Source: Sclerodactyla briareus
Lineage: Eukaryota; Echinodermata; Holothuroidea; Dendrochirotida; Sclerodactylidae
Length of the DNA stretch: 64,000 nucleotides
NCBI GenBank assembly: GCA_026419785.1
Contig: JAODTK010001865.1
Coordinates: forward strand, 248,001-312,000
Reading direction: 5' to 3'
Positions 48,012 to 60,342 of the stretch are shown here, in pieces. The position numbers and the translations under genes were made by a program. The notes beneath the pieces are model-generated. The model had not been told where the DNA came from. It searched no databases and was given only the letters and a program-made list of their open reading frames with translations. Each line of letters starts with the position of its first letter. The stretch's first letter is position 1.

Positions 48012-48369
48012 TTGAAAGTTGGGTGTATGCGCGGTGCACATGCTAAGCCAATAAAATAGCCATCGAATATTCGGCAGGACGCCACAACATCGTGCAAAGA
48101 CATGATTCCAAATTCAGGTGAGGATAAGTTTAAATCCAAAGATTGCCTGACTTGTACGATTTGGATGCCAAAAGTGAAAAAAAAATCGTGAGCGCTTCGC
48201 GCGCACTCTGGCGGCTTTACTTCTGTGTTATACTCATCTGGCCACCCGTCTGGTCCCTGATTGGACGTGTCTCTCCCGTGCGCCTGTGGTCCGCAAATAG
48301 GATAAAAATGGAGGCCGTAATCTTTGAGTAAAAAATCCAGGCATATCTGAGTGAAAGGTCAAAGAGGGT

Positions 48370-48783
48370 TCAGTGCAATGTCGTTAGTCAAATTGGATTC
48401 TGCAAAATCTCGCGCTTCGCGCGAACGTACTGGTTGTTGTCATTGCCCATTTCCATTGCTCTTTTCATGACCTTACTGTAACCTCACTTGCATGGTATTT
48501 TAGAATGTCACAGTGTAACCAACGCAACACCTTGAAATTGATCCCTAAGGCGATAAGTTTTGGAGAACCTTCCTGAAAAACATTTTTTTAAATCAATTTC
48601 AGGATGCTGCTTTACTGTCCCATATGGCGCGGGAGGGAAGTGCCTTTTCCTGCAATCTAGGGGGTCTGTCGAACGTAAATTTACTTGTACGCTAGACGCC
48701 AACCCGTGGTGGCGCTCCGCTTAGATAGTTTTCATCTTGTCCGCCCCCCCCCCCCACATCGCCAAAACAAATCGCCGCCAATG
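48370..48783 (-). mobile_element. hAT-family element fragment
   Basis: The terminus on the minus strand is CATTGGCGGCGATTTG at 48768-48783, followed by a C13-containing tract and ACTATCTAAGCGGAGCGCCACC. The inner 300 bases ('GGCACTTCCC', 'CTTATCGCCTTAGGGATCAATTTCAAG', 'GCAAGTGAGGTTA', 'GGTCATGAAAAGAGC') align with 31930-32150. The other end was not found. Confidence 0.65.
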
Positions 48784-48789
48784 CCCGTA

Positions 48790-50580
48790 CCGGGATACTC
48801 AAACCAAAGTACCCACGATCACATTACGACAAGGGAAATGAAAAGGTCAAGAATGTGTTGTTTGGGGTCAGGAGGTAGGGTAATGGCCAACGTGCCCCTC
48901 CCTTCAACGTTGATGGAAATCTTCACTTTCACTAAAAAAAAAAGTGACGACAATCCATGTGGGAATGAAAAACAATGCATTATTGTAAGCTTGCGTGGCA
49001 CCATTTCTTGTTAAATGAGAAACGAAAAAACAATAGGAAGTGCGAAGCAAGTGACAATTCATTGACTATTTTGTATAGTTTGAATAACTAAGTCGGTGAT
49101 CGTGGAGAGGGCATGTTACGACAATTACGCCACTTATGAAACTCTTGAGTCAAAGTTGATTACTCGTGCAGACCAATAGCCCACGCGTAATTAGCCGTAA
49201 AACAAGTCCTCAGTAGGCGACAGCCGTCACGCACAATAAAGCGTTCGACAAACTCCCGCTCGGTTCATATGTTTATTGTTTCCGTGCGACCGTGTAATTA
49301 AGTGAGTGTCAGGGGGTGCCTCATCCCATTACTCGGTACATGATTCCATAGCAATGATTGGAGGCGTTTACGGGAGAGGTGTCACATTTGTAGGAGCTTG
49401 CCTCATAATTATGTCGTGTCAGGCGGTAGGATAACTATATGCATTCTCTCTGGCGGTCGCATGCCTGAACAGCTATTAGCGTGCGATCGTATGATAGGAC
49501 TCCGCCTGAGTAGTAACTCACATCATATCAACTGACACATAGCTAATAACACTAATAAGCCTGCCGCCAATAATAACTGGAAACATAAAATCGCCAAAAC
49601 CACTTCTTTACCACTTGTGGTGTAGAATCACAAAGTGGTGTTTCTCGTGCACCTCAGTTACAGTTCAATTCTCAGGTAGCCAAATTCACACTTCAAGGTG
49701 TCAAATTGACTACAGATATGGGTAGATTTTCAACACACGGAATGTAAGATTTGATGTTCCGGTGTAAGGACCGTGACCCGGTTTCAGCATGCACTATAGG
49801 CGTTGCTACACTCCAGCAAATGGTATAGGATACTATTTGTGAAGCCTCGCGGATTGGAGGGGCAAATGAAAGGCGAAATCCAAGTGCGCTGTGCGGTTTC
49901 ATCATTTCATTTATGGATGATTAATGACCCAAATGGTTCATGCGTTCCTAACTGTCTGGACCCATACCAGCACAGCACTATGTTTGATGATTGAAAAATA
50001 ATATTTGGACATTATCTGTCTGGGAAACGTTTAGCTCTTTGATCTTTCTAAGGTGAGGAAGGGAGGGCATCCAACTTGTTACGTCTGATTCATGCTCGGA
50101 TCATTGTAGATGAAACAAGAACGCAATGACGCTTGGTGACTCCTTGCCATATTTGCAATCGACCTCACCCTTTGAAACACGACTTTAGGCTGGGTATGTC
50201 CTTACACTTTGCGGCTTGTACACATCTCAGTGAGTGTTTCACCCCCAAATATGATCAGTGATTTCATTGAAGCCGCAGGGAAATGCATTTCATGATGCTG
50301 CTCCAAGTAAGAAGGAAAAAAAGAAGCTCCAGGCCGGGACGGCGTTGTACCCATCTTCTTAAAGTCTTTGTGATTTCTATTCAGCGCCAATAAGCTGCCA
50401 TGTTCGGTACGTCGGCGAATGTCTTGCAAGCGCCGCACATTCCAATATGGAGCGCGGGTTGTTCATTATATGGAGATACTATGCTTGGCGGAAGGTGTCA
50501 TCAAGAGTCTGGTTCCTAAGACTCTTGTACTCGCATATACACCAATGATTCTGATGATGCGGTTGAATCCAGATTGACAC
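48790..50580. other. No firm gene
   Basis: A 78-codon minus frame at 50202-50438 (RLQDIRRRTEHGSLLALNRN...) is protein-like but lacks a pyrimidine-rich acceptor. It adjoins the LINE remnant that follows and may be related decayed sequence. Nothing else stands out. Confidence 0.3.
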
Positions 50581-50589
50581 AATTATGTG

Positions 50590-50790
50590 GAAGACACCAT
50601 TTGTAACGGGAAGCATGTTTCAATGAGGATGTTGAACTGGTCAAAGAACTTTATTATGCTCCAAATGGTCTTCAGGCTGGCTTTTTTTAACACCGACAAA
50701 TGCAAAGTGCACGCAGCCGACGCGAAAGGATTTCTTCAGTACTCGATACCAATAGCCCCATCAGTTCAAAAATCGGTTGTCGTCCGTCTT
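50590..50790 (+). pseudogene. LINE reverse-transcriptase remnant (FNTDKCKV motif)
   Basis: The plus strand encodes FFNTDKCKVHAADAKGFLQYS, immediately preceded in another frame by SKWSSGW. 'WSxxWxxxFNxDKCKV' is the strongly conserved block after the YADD box in many non-LTR reverse transcriptases. Frame breaks on both sides mark it as dead. Confidence 0.4.
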
Positions 50791-50984
50791 CCGCCGCGCC
50801 ATTGCATTCCACAAGGTTGATTTAACCAGAAACAAAAAGGCTTAGTGATTCCTTGAATCTTTCTGACAACATACAGCCAGACTCAAGGACAAAAAGGAGA
50901 TTGTACCAGCCCATGTGGGGAGAGCAACATAACGTCTGAGGAATTCCCCATTTTTTCCTGATAAGATAGACTCCATAATGTATA

Positions 50985-52050
50985 GATATTTCCAGACTTT
51001 AACCTCTGTGACCCTCGAAACAATTTGGGTTCATGATCTCAATATCGGGAACACACATACCAAGTATGAGGCTTCATCCAAATCAGGGGGGTCGTAAGTA
51101 CTTCGAGTTATCTGGGTATCACAACCATAAGGTTGGCCATATTTTGTTTTGTTTTTCCGACCAAATTCACCCCTGACCTAGTACCACCAAAGCTTATACA
51201 CCCGAATTTCCTCCACCGCGACCCGACCAATCATCGGACTATCTGTTAGTCACAAGGATATCAGACTCAAACCCTCTGGTGACCTCAGACGTTCTCTGAC
51301 CTGACCCCAACACAAAGGGTGCATCGGTCCTCCCTCATGAGAAAAGCACATACGAAGTATGACTTCATCCATCCAGGTGGGGTCGATTATCGTGTGCCCA
51401 GCCCAAAATTGGCCAAATTATGACTTTTTCACAAATTTTCTATTTTGGACTGAAATTTTCAACACCCGACCTGTACCAAAAGAATAGGGTTCCTGTACTC
51501 CCCAACCAAAAATTTTAAAAAGAACAGCTACACACCAAATTTGAACCTGATCAGACAACCATTCTGGGACTATCGTGTTCACATGGTTTCATATTTACCT
51601 CTTGGTACCTCAGATGACCTCGGATCTGGCCCCAAAATAATATGGGGTTCATGTACCTCATGGGGAACCACATACCATATGAGCCTTCATCCATCCAGAT
51701 GGGGTCGAGTTATCAGGTTTCCACAGCCAAAATTGGCCATATTATGACTTTTTCACGGAACATTTTTCTATTTCTGACCAATTCACTCCCACCTGTACCA
51801 AAAACGATAGGGTGTCTGTACTCTCCATCAGAAAGCGACACACCAAAATTCAACCAGATCAACCAACCATTCTGGACTTATCGTGTTCACAAGGTTTTCA
51901 GACTTTGACCTCTGTACCCTCAGATGACCCTTCTGACCTGAAGTCCCAAGAACATGGGTTCCAATGTACCTCATCATGGTGAAACCATATCCAAGTAATT
52001 AGCTTCATTCATCCATGGGGGTCAAGTTTATCGTGTTCATAAGCCCAGCG
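50985..52050. repeat. Tandem repeat, about 320-bp unit
   Basis: About 3.3 units. 'GACCTGACCCCAA...GGGTTCATGTACCTCATG' recurs near 51298, 51615 and 51935. Within each unit are 'CTTCATCCATCCAGGTGGGGTCGAGTTATC', 'AAAATTGGCCATATTATGACTTTTTCAC', 'CTGTACCAAAA.ATAGGGT' and 'CATTCTGGACTTATCGTGTTCACAAGG'. Frames of 68-88 codons within are shadows of the repeat. Confidence 0.85.
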
Positions 52051-52069
52051 TCACACCCATTACACACAC

Positions 52070-52300
52070 CACATACACACCTACACACACACACTGCCAG
52101 ACTGGAAACATAGATTCCTCCGTCCGACTTCGTCAAGGAATAAAAAAATCGGTTCTTTTCTGAAACCTGCGTCAGTCTGCAGAAGCTGGTAAAAAGGGTA
52201 TTTGAGCCCGGCCTAAGTAGGCGTCATTTCTGTTTCTTTTATAAAGGATGTCTCATCAGTGTTTTTAGGCAACTCGTGATACCTCACCTCGAGTAGGGTG
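52070..52300. other. CA-rich edge and unassigned sequence
   Basis: A short CACACACA stretch follows the tandem array; the remainder is unassigned. Confidence 0.4.
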
Positions 52301-52330
52301 GAATATTTGTTCTCGAAAGACTAGCAATTA

Positions 52331-52520
52331 ATTGAAAACGTTAAGCAGAGGGCTACTAGAATATTTAGCTGTCTGAGAGATTTCCCGTTTGAAGGAGAAA
52401 TGATCGTATCGAATCTGATATGAGACATGAGACCGATTGAGGCGATCCCAATTCAGGTTTTCAGAATAGTTCATGGATTAGAAGAGAAAATCTGGGTTTT
52501 TTTAAGAATCGTGTGCGTAA
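52331..52520 (+). pseudogene. LINE reverse-transcriptase C-terminal remnant
   Basis: The plus strand reads IENVKQRATRIFSCLRDFPF, then EGEMIVSNLI, a stop, DMRPIEAIPIQVFRIVHGLE. This is the conserved 'IExVQRRATRxIPGLRxLxYEERLxxLxLxxLExRRxRGDLIxVFKIxxGxE' block of LINE ORF2 C-termini, with an in-frame stop. No 3' end or tail is recognisable. Confidence 0.7.
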
Positions 52521-52559
52521 CTTGAGAGGTCTGAAGTGTCCTTCGGGTGGCTGTGGACA

Positions 52560-55500
52560 AGGGTGGGACGAGGATTTCATTATTCCGGACCCTTTCAGAT
52601 TAATTTAACTTAAATACTCATTGAGATAACTAAGTGTAGTATCTTCATATAATCTAACCGTTTTGAGCTGCCCTTGACCTCTAAACTACCCCTATTACGG
52701 AGGATTTTTCACATATGGCTGCGAAGAGTTGGCCAAATTTCCGCTGAATGTGCACTGTATCGAAAGTTATTTCCTGATGGCCTAGTAACATTGTAGTTAT
52801 CAATTATTTTATTTGTTGGGGGAGGCTGGTTATTAAATGTTTTGCAGGTCTCCATTATAGTAGTTGGGTTTTTCTGAAGAGGAGGAACAGTAAAATTACA
52901 GAAGAATAAGTTAAAACGATTCTGGAGACGCAATATTTTTCAGTTTTGTTCTTATACTCCGAGAGTCAGTTTAATGCGTGAACGGTGTCGCAAAAGGTTA
53001 AACTCTCGATACAATAGGTGGGGGGGGCCAAGGAATCACTATAGATCTATATGTTATTGTTACAGACTTAGGCGGAGAGGTGGAGACTGGGCTGGGTGAA
53101 TCATACGATCTAAGTATATTATCCTCTTTCGTGTTCATGGTTTGTCGACGCGACCTTAACATACAGACAGAATAGTAATCTCATGATGACTAACTCGCTC
53201 GTTTGCAAAGATTTTAGGCGGATGTATCAGTGACGCCAGGGCCTACATTTTCAGTTAACAGATTCCGATATAGTTCAAACGAAATCTATAATAACCTAAC
53301 CTGCTAACAGAAAAGAGAAATACAGAGTTAGAGCCCTACAAATATTATATTCTAGTTACCCCCACCCCCCCAGTTTTTAATCCTGGACTATTAACGTTTG
53401 TCATTATTGGGTCGTCGTTATTGGAAGGTATTTCAGTGAGGGCGGGGGGGGGATGACCAATAGTTGACTATTCTGAAGGAGGAGGAGGGACTCCGCGAAA
53501 CATGGTTTGCAGGTTCCAGAGGCCTCAATGTAATTTGGTCAAGGAGTACACTTCAGGCCTGTCGACATCACAGAATGCGTTCCCACACGTTAAACACTCA
53601 TTCTCTCGTTTTCAAAAAATTTTATTTTTGCTCCTGGTCTAGGAAACACATTCGGCCACGTTTCAGTTGCCCTGTAGTGTATGGGGGTGATTTTACCATT
53701 TCCAGGTTACCATAGACGAGATTTGGTGCAATTAGAACCGCCCGTCGTAAACACCCACCCGTAACTAATTGGCATTTTACCTAGCTCATGGATAATTGGA
53801 CGGAGATGAGGGGAGAGGTTCTATGGTAAGCTTGGGGCTGTCACCCCACCCATCCAGTCAGGCCTCTCAGCCATTGGAATGCTATGATATTTTAAATAAT
53901 GAATGCTCCAAATTAGACAATGATTAACGCCTCTTCTCAGGCTCTCTGTAGCTAGGAATGGACTTCTCTGAAATTTGGGTTATATCATTCATCGGGAAAA
54001 GAAACGAAAAAGGATTTTCTGACTTGAGAGTGGGGCGGTGATAATGATATTTCCGAACCCCGCAATTCTCTCGCGGGGTTTAGCCGCCACTGACGCTCCG
54101 GTTCCTTCGCCCTCGTTTTCCGTCCGGGTATGCTGAAAAATTTGATGGGACTATGGGTTATAAACAGTACCCTAGGTCCTGAACCTGTCTGACGTAAAGA
54201 GGCGCTCAAAGGTTATAGTTCGAGGTTGAGAGACTCAAAACATAAGAGGTCACCACACTAATCTTACCCTCCCTCCTCCCCAACCCCATCCTCTTCCAGT
54301 GTTCTTTTAAAATTAAATATGTAAAAACTTTTGGATACATGATCTGATCTGTGATCTCATCCGTCTTCCCAAGCTGGTTGGAATGAAAAAAATAATTGAG
54401 AAAACTGAATATGTGATAGTGCTTTTTTATTTAGTTATTAGTAAAATTGTCAACTCTGTATATTATATATCGACCATAGGTCACATAACCATATTTATAA
54501 TTCGTTGCATCATCTCAATCAATTGTACAAATATTTGAACAGTTTCGTTACTAGAACGCACCATGTAAATGGAACAAAGATAGTGTAACGGATATACACA
54601 TTTCCTTGGGAAAACATAATCTACTTATCCAAGTCCTCCGAGGTCAGTGTCGAACCGAGGTAAAGAATGTCTTTGAAGAGCACCCAGACGCGTTGGACCA
54701 CGTGACTTTGGTGGCTTACTCAAGTCCGTTCGACTCATTATTCAAGTAAAACTCATTAAATCTGGTTACGATGGCTCATGTGCTCCATTTCAGTGGAGTT
54801 GATAACATCACTGTGAGTCAACTTTTTCAAGTCAATTGCATTCAACAACCACAAAATGTCAATATGTTCTAGTGAGTTGAAATCACGTGGGGTACCTGAG
54901 CTTATTAAATCAACCCTGTATCACCAAGTGTATGTTGCTTTCAGTAAGATGGGATATACCCGCACATCAATCCCGTAGTCCATCGCTGAATAATGCTGTT
55001 TAATCTAACAACATGCACGTGTACAGTGAACCAACTTGATCGTGCCTGTTATTTTATTTCACATTAACCGACATGGATTATATTCAGTTATGGATTATAA
55101 CACTAGGCATCACGCAGAAAGGTTCTGGTTATGAGAATTCGTTAAGATATTCTGATTCCTTTTCACCAAATAGCAGCTTTACCGAGAATTAATTACTATT
55201 GCATGGATAAGCAGTTTAGGGGTGTACGATTATCAAGGTTCTTTTTCCTGTTACGGTTTTGTGTTAAGGTACCATTGACGCTTACATGGTTCTTCTGTAT
55301 TATCTGTTAGAAAAAATCCGTACGGTGAAACCGAGCACAGCGAAACAGATTTTTCATTCATGTTCATTGTTAATGATCAGATCACTGGTTTGATTTTAAG
55401 GCGAGCAATGCAGTACCAACACTCAATCTTTATTCAAAATGCGTCACAAATGGGTATGGTTTTCTAACCTACACCAACATCCAGGACAATATATAGTTCG

Positions 55501-55700
55501 ATATTTTTTTTTCTAAACGAATGCCCATTTATTTCCTTAGCTTCATGAAAGAATCCTATAAAAATGTTGATGATCCCACCGCAGAGACATCTTAATTAGG
55601 ACGAGCAAGTGAAGAGAGCGCCAAACCACCTCCTGTGGGAAGACTGGACCGACAGGATTGGAGTACTGTAATAGTTATGTACTGCGTGGTATCCAGTATA
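52560..55700. other. No firm gene
   Basis: G/C runs occur at 53020 and 53445. A minus-strand acceptor (CCCATCAAATTTTTCAG) at about 54140 is followed by three frames that all stay open for some distance (one reading HTRTENEGEGTGASVAAKPR), so no frame can be chosen. From 54300 to 55600 the DNA is A/T-rich and featureless to my eye. Confidence 0.3.
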
Positions 55701-55723
55701 TTATTATTAGTCCTCGATTCCTA

Positions 55724-56177
55724 CTATTCCATTGTATGATAGGTAGACAATACCGCCTGACTGGGAACACGTTGGAAAGTAGCATACGGCCGCAAGGTGA
55801 TACTGTGATATTGAGGGTGGTACTGATGTCTGTGATGGTGGGTGAAGGGCGTAATAGCGAGTATTACCCCGCCGCGGCTGGGGCAAACGGTACTGCCATT
55901 CCTGGCGGTAAGTACGGCTTTGCCGCCAGCTTCAGTTTCTCTAGTTCCGCTTCCTGTAACCGCTTCGCCTTGGCCTCCGGTTTTGAACCAAATTTTGACC
56001 TGGTCTCTTGAGTTCAACGACGCCGAGAATTCGGCCTTTCGGCGACGATGTATTGTTTTTTGGCGGATTTCCTCTCGAGAGCGATCAACTGTATCGTAAA
56101 GGAGTCCTGGGCGTCCGGTTGGTTTTGTGTTTTCGAAGGGTGCACTGACTTTGGTGAAGGTCTCGGCTCAGGAGTAC
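55724..56177 (-). CDS. Msx: Msx-class homeobox gene, homeodomain exon (frame-disrupted)
   Basis: Msx proteins are DNA-binding homeodomain repressors acting in dorsal, mesodermal and appendage patterning. A good acceptor (TTTGCTCTCTTCCTGTCCCCAG) opens the exon, at the intron position known for Msx genes before the homeobox. Minus-strand frames then give CTLRKHKTNR (the Msx signature before helix 1), FTIQLIALERK, QYIVAER, AEFSASLN, QVKIWF and AKAKRLQEAELEKLKLAAKP, followed by YLPPGMAVP. These must be read in different frames: breaks fall near 56148, 56101, 56067/56060, 56034, 55984 and 55974, mostly one base short in a homopolymer, and one codon seems missing near 56048. The downstream frame ends at 55724. 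This is either a sequence with uncorrected indels or a pseudogene that kept its intron. Exon 1 was not found. Confidence 0.88.
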
Positions 56178-56419
56178 CTGGGGACAGGAAGAGAGCAAAA
56201 CTCATTATTGTTTAAAATCGTGAATGAACGTGAATATATGTGAGTTGAAATTTAATGTCAAAACAAGGGTGTCATTGAATAGCGCCCCTGTTTTACGGCC
56301 ATTCGTCCTACCAGTCGCATTAAGGCATGTAGTAGCAACATGTGTCCAAGCACGGCTTATACCGTATCCTGGTGTTTTTCTACCACAATTATATTCTTGT
56401 AGTCTTTTGGTGGATATGC

Positions 56420-56710
56420 CATATACTAACCCCCTAAGGGTATGGTTAATGCTTAATAACACCGTACGGGTATGGATAATGCATATATAACACCCGTAAT
56501 GGGTATGGTTAATGCATAATAACACCCGGTAATGGGTATGGATAAGGCTTTAAACCCCGTAATGGTTGGATAGCCTATTAACTACCCGTAATGGGTATGG
56601 ATAATGCCTAAATAACACCCTAAGGGTATGGATAATGCTATAATTCACACTCCGTGTGGGTATGTAATATGCATATATAACACCCGTAATGGGTATGGTT
56701 ATAATTTCCT
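56420..56710. repeat. Minisatellite, about 33-bp unit
   Basis: Nine units of GGGTATGGATAATGCATATATAACACCCGTAAT type. The junction ACCCGTAATGGGT is a small palindrome. Units vary by indels. It lies about 240 bases upstream of the Msx exon acceptor, i.e. inside the expected intron. Confidence 0.9.
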
Positions 56711-56711
56711 T

Positions 56712-57940
56712 TTCATATACTTTCATGGATCTCAACATGTAGCCCTTGGGGAGACTTTCTCCGATTTCATGATTAAACAAAACATAATGAAAAATCACAA
56801 TCCCACAAAAAAATATCGTCACTTTTCTCATGTTTGTCGTAATAACGTACCTATGTTTCCTTTTTTGTCGAATAAAAGGGTATAATTTAAAAGCACCAGG
56901 GAAGTGCTATAACAGCATTTCATCAATTGTGATGATTGTGTGGCTTCATGCCACTTCGCATCTAGTATATAAAGTAGGTCTGGGTAGTGTTTGATGACAC
57001 TATTAGAAAAATCCAATATACATTTAATGATAGTGAAATCATGTCTTTTGGGGTACAAACGGTTTACAATCGCGATACTGATCCTTATAGGGGGCTTACA
57101 ATTGATTAATATTTTTTTTTGGATGCCAGTTAATGCGCACTCTCAGCGGGGCGTTCTCTGATAGGCCTGATTCTCTTGTATAATATTGATTGTGTTCCTT
57201 GTTACAGTTAGGGATTGTATTTTAAAGGGATTAAATGTTCGCGTTATGCAATAATTGGAAATTCTTGTTATGGCGGTGCCGCATCACCCGTGTTGGTGAG
57301 ACTTTTCTTTCTTTTTCTTTTTTATTAAGGGAAGGTTATCGCCTTATCGGGTCATGTTTTCGCTGGACAAATAGCCCGTTGCACCTCTGACGCAGAGGTG
57401 GGAACGAGCTCTCCTATTCTTGAATTCAACAATCACAAGACTGAAAGCCAACGGCAGATAAAAGGGTATTATCATCTCATTAACGCCGGCGAAACTGGAC
57501 GATGCCGATAATGTCACAGTAAAAATCGCCTCGCGGTATATAATCGGACATTTGGGGAACATTTACATAGGGTGCGTTTTAATCGACTGTTAGCTTTACA
57601 ATTACGTCCATTGCCTTCAATCAGCGACCTATTGGCTGCCGGTCGGTGACACCATTACTCGATGACGGACCGTATCTACAAGCTTGAACGTCTCCGGAGA
57701 CTGATAGTTAAGTCACGCCCACCATATGGAGCGCGCAGCATTGTTTTTCGTTGCGCGTCGTTAACGCCCTGATTCGCATCAGCCAAATAATCTGTGCTGC
57801 AAATAACACGCGAATAACAAGCTCGCCAAAAGTTGCATACGCGCATGTTTTCCGTTCGAGTCGTCGCGGAAATAGCTAAAACGCTAACGTCGACTACAAA
57901 AACCACCCATAGTAATTATTAAACACATATACGATATCGT
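56712..57940. other. No gene recognised
   Basis: CpG-bearing sequence at 57580-57900 could be regulatory, but no promoter motif stands out. Minus-strand frames at 57344-57562 and 57676-57906 are unsupported. Confidence 0.35.
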
Positions 57941-57946
57941 GTTGAT

Positions 57947-58063
57947 ATGAATCGTAGTGAGGGCGATCTTATACAACGTCACCGGCGCTCTTCCTACAGT
58001 TTACTAGTTACCGTTCCAACTGCAGTTATGGGTATAGCACCCGTCCGCTCTTCTAAATTGCAG
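57947..58063 (+). CDS. Weak candidate first coding exon
   Basis: An ATG frame of 39 codons (MNRSEGDLIQRHRRSSYSLL, then VTVPTAVMGIAPVRSSKLQ) ends at a donor CAG|GTATTT in phase 0. Composition is protein-like. The start context (GATATGA) is poor, and no matching downstream exon was identified. Product unknown. Confidence 0.2.
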
Positions 58064-58199
58064 GTATTTCTGCTATGTAGGAGTAGTTCATTGGAGGGAT
58101 TTCTTTATTGCACGAATAAAAACGGAACTACTCTTATTTCAATACAAGTTGATACAAAGAAGTCAGCCGGGTGATTGAGGCAATGTATACTGACAATGA

Positions 58200-58285
58200 T
58201 GATCGAACGCTATATACCGTGAATCGAACCTAAAACTAATAGGACCGGCATACTGCCTACTAATAGACCAGAATACCATGAAGTA
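58200..58285 (-). mobile_element. Degenerate tRNA-like sequence (SINE remnant)
   Basis: On the minus strand: TGGTCTATTAGTAGGCAGTA, then TTTTAGGTTCGATTCACGG. A-box- and B-box-like segments stand 35 bases apart, but the stems no longer pair, so it is not a functional tRNA. No SINE body is recognised. Confidence 0.35.
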
Positions 58286-59082
58286 TACTATTCTAATAAT
58301 CAATTTGAAATTCATGGGAATGACTCATAATATTTGAATTCTTTGTCGCATTTTTCGTACTGTTCTGATTTTTTTAATGATCCATTGAATGCTTATAGGA
58401 CCAAATTAAGACTTTTTTTTGTAGTGCGTAGTGTGACGGCAAATAGGTCAATGTATTATTTCGATCTTCATTGTGCATGTGACAATGAGGGCATATACTA
58501 TATTCACTGCAGCCAACAATAATCGAGGAGACGAATTGGCCGTAGTCATATCGAAACGAATGCCTCCAACGAACACCTTTCATGCACACACGTTTCGATG
58601 GCCGCTTTCTCCTAATCTTCTGTAATGTTGTTTTGTTCAGCCCCTTTCAGTCTTCACATCGTAGAGCCTCGCAGAGCACACTACCACTGCACCGCCAAGG
58701 TATTTCCTGGTCGTCTGATCTTATAATATTGTACATAATCGGTTGAGCCGTTTGTTTGAAGTAAGTAAGAGATTAGATACTACGTGGCATTGTGTTGGCC
58801 AATAAAAATAGGTATTGTTCAGAAACGGCAGGGCCCTGGACCTGCATCATTATATGTCTATTTGACTGATAATCGAATGAGGTAATTTGTCCTTGGAAGT
58901 ATATTGTAATAAAAAGAAATAATGAGGAAAAAAACAATAACGTGAATTAGAGTCAGTCGACCTGTTGGAGTGTTTGAGAATTTATATTTATACATGTTTT
59001 GTAAAAAGATATTTGTTATACTTTGTAACCGTTGTGTATATTTCCCCGGAACTCCGCCGGGATTTGTTCAGTTTTTTTGGAT

Positions 59083-59084
59083 TG

Positions 59085-59147
<63 letters not shown>

Positions 59148-59170
59148 ATTATTATTATTATTATTATTAT
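59083..59170. repeat. (ATT)n microsatellite
   Basis: About 29 copies of ATT/TTA with one AATT interruption. Poly-Leu and poly-Ile frames are artefacts. Confidence 0.98.
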
Positions 59171-59179
59171 TTCCGCCTT

Positions 59180-60340
59180 GCAGTTGTATAATTTAGTCGC
59201 GATTCACACTCTGAGCTGCACGGATGAGCTCTAAAAACGAAACGAACCAGGACTGTCTGCAGATTTAGTTTTATTATTTTTATTAGGCCTCACTAGTAAT
59301 CCGTAATTACTTCTACCTATGCAAATCTCATAAGTAGCAAACAATATCTAGATGAACCCAAAATCAACTGGTGGCGGACTTCCCTATTATATGAATACAA
59401 AGCTATATAGAAAACAATTATTTTAACTTTTCAAAAGGTGAATAGATAGATCACAAATCCAGACGTCAAATCCAGCTTTACCTAATTAGTCAATTGTTAC
59501 TCTGGGTTCCAATTTACGGGCGAGAACAACCAACGGTATTCGCTGTTTTTTCAAATAATTATAAGAAAAAAGTCCCTGTCTTACAATAATTACATACAGT
59601 TTTACATGGCTTTCAATTACACTGTAAAGATCAGGTATTAAAAACACATTGGCAGAATAATTCCTGAGTAGCCGAGTTATTAGCAGTGGTTAGTCTTGTG
59701 CAGCTTTGGTTCAGTAACCTTAGGGTACTTATTCGCTGGATGGATGGGGGTGTACAAAGAGGGTAACCGCGCTTTGTTTTATAAACAGATGGGCTTGTTT
59801 TTGATTGGATCTGACAAAGTACATTGAAAGGCGCGACAGTGCCCAGCTCAGCGTGCACCCCTCGGGCAGGCTAATTGTGGAAAATATTTATTCTAGATCT
59901 GCTTTTGCTGGTCAGACGGACATCAACTGTGTCGCATTCGCAATTCTTTCGCCACAATGTAAGCAATATTGTGCATGTTACTATACAAATTGGGTTTTTC
60001 TTATTTATTTTCAATTTTTATAATGACCCGGCGACCACCAACATCCACACCCTCCCCCACCTCTTCCTCTCCTCCACATATGTTTTCTCTCTATACTGAA
60101 CATCATTTTTATTTCTTAGCTCATTAACTTGGGCAAAATTTGTTCCTGGTTTCACCTGATATTAAGACAAATAGCAATTACCACAAAAACACCCTTCATC
60201 AACAGCTATTTCAACATGTAAAAAATACTATAAAAATTTACATTTGTACCATATTATTCCCTCATATTTAACAAGCATTCTGATCATAACCATAGATTTT
60301 GTTTTATTCATAGTCAAGAAAAATAATTGGGCAAAAAATA
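59180..60340. other. No gene recognised
   Basis: A protein-like plus frame (LTKYIERRDSAQLSVHPSGR) near 59810-59960 lacks splice sites. Otherwise A/T-rich and featureless. Confidence 0.35.
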
Positions 60341-60342
60341 AC

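Noticed and set aside
57344-57562. Minus-strand FKNRRARSHL, resembling the end of homeodomain helix 3, upstream of the Msx exon
   Set aside because: The preceding residues (IIPFYLPLAFSLVIVE) have no homeodomain character and the codons fit no helix 1-2; a chance match.
58640-58720. Short exon-like segment (CCCCTTTCAG... CCAAG|GTATTT) reading HIVEPRRAHYHCTAK, Ig-like
   Set aside because: The minus strand of the same bases, GGCGGTGCAGTGGTAGTG, is an A-box-like tRNA/SINE head, which explains it as well; undecidable, so not called.
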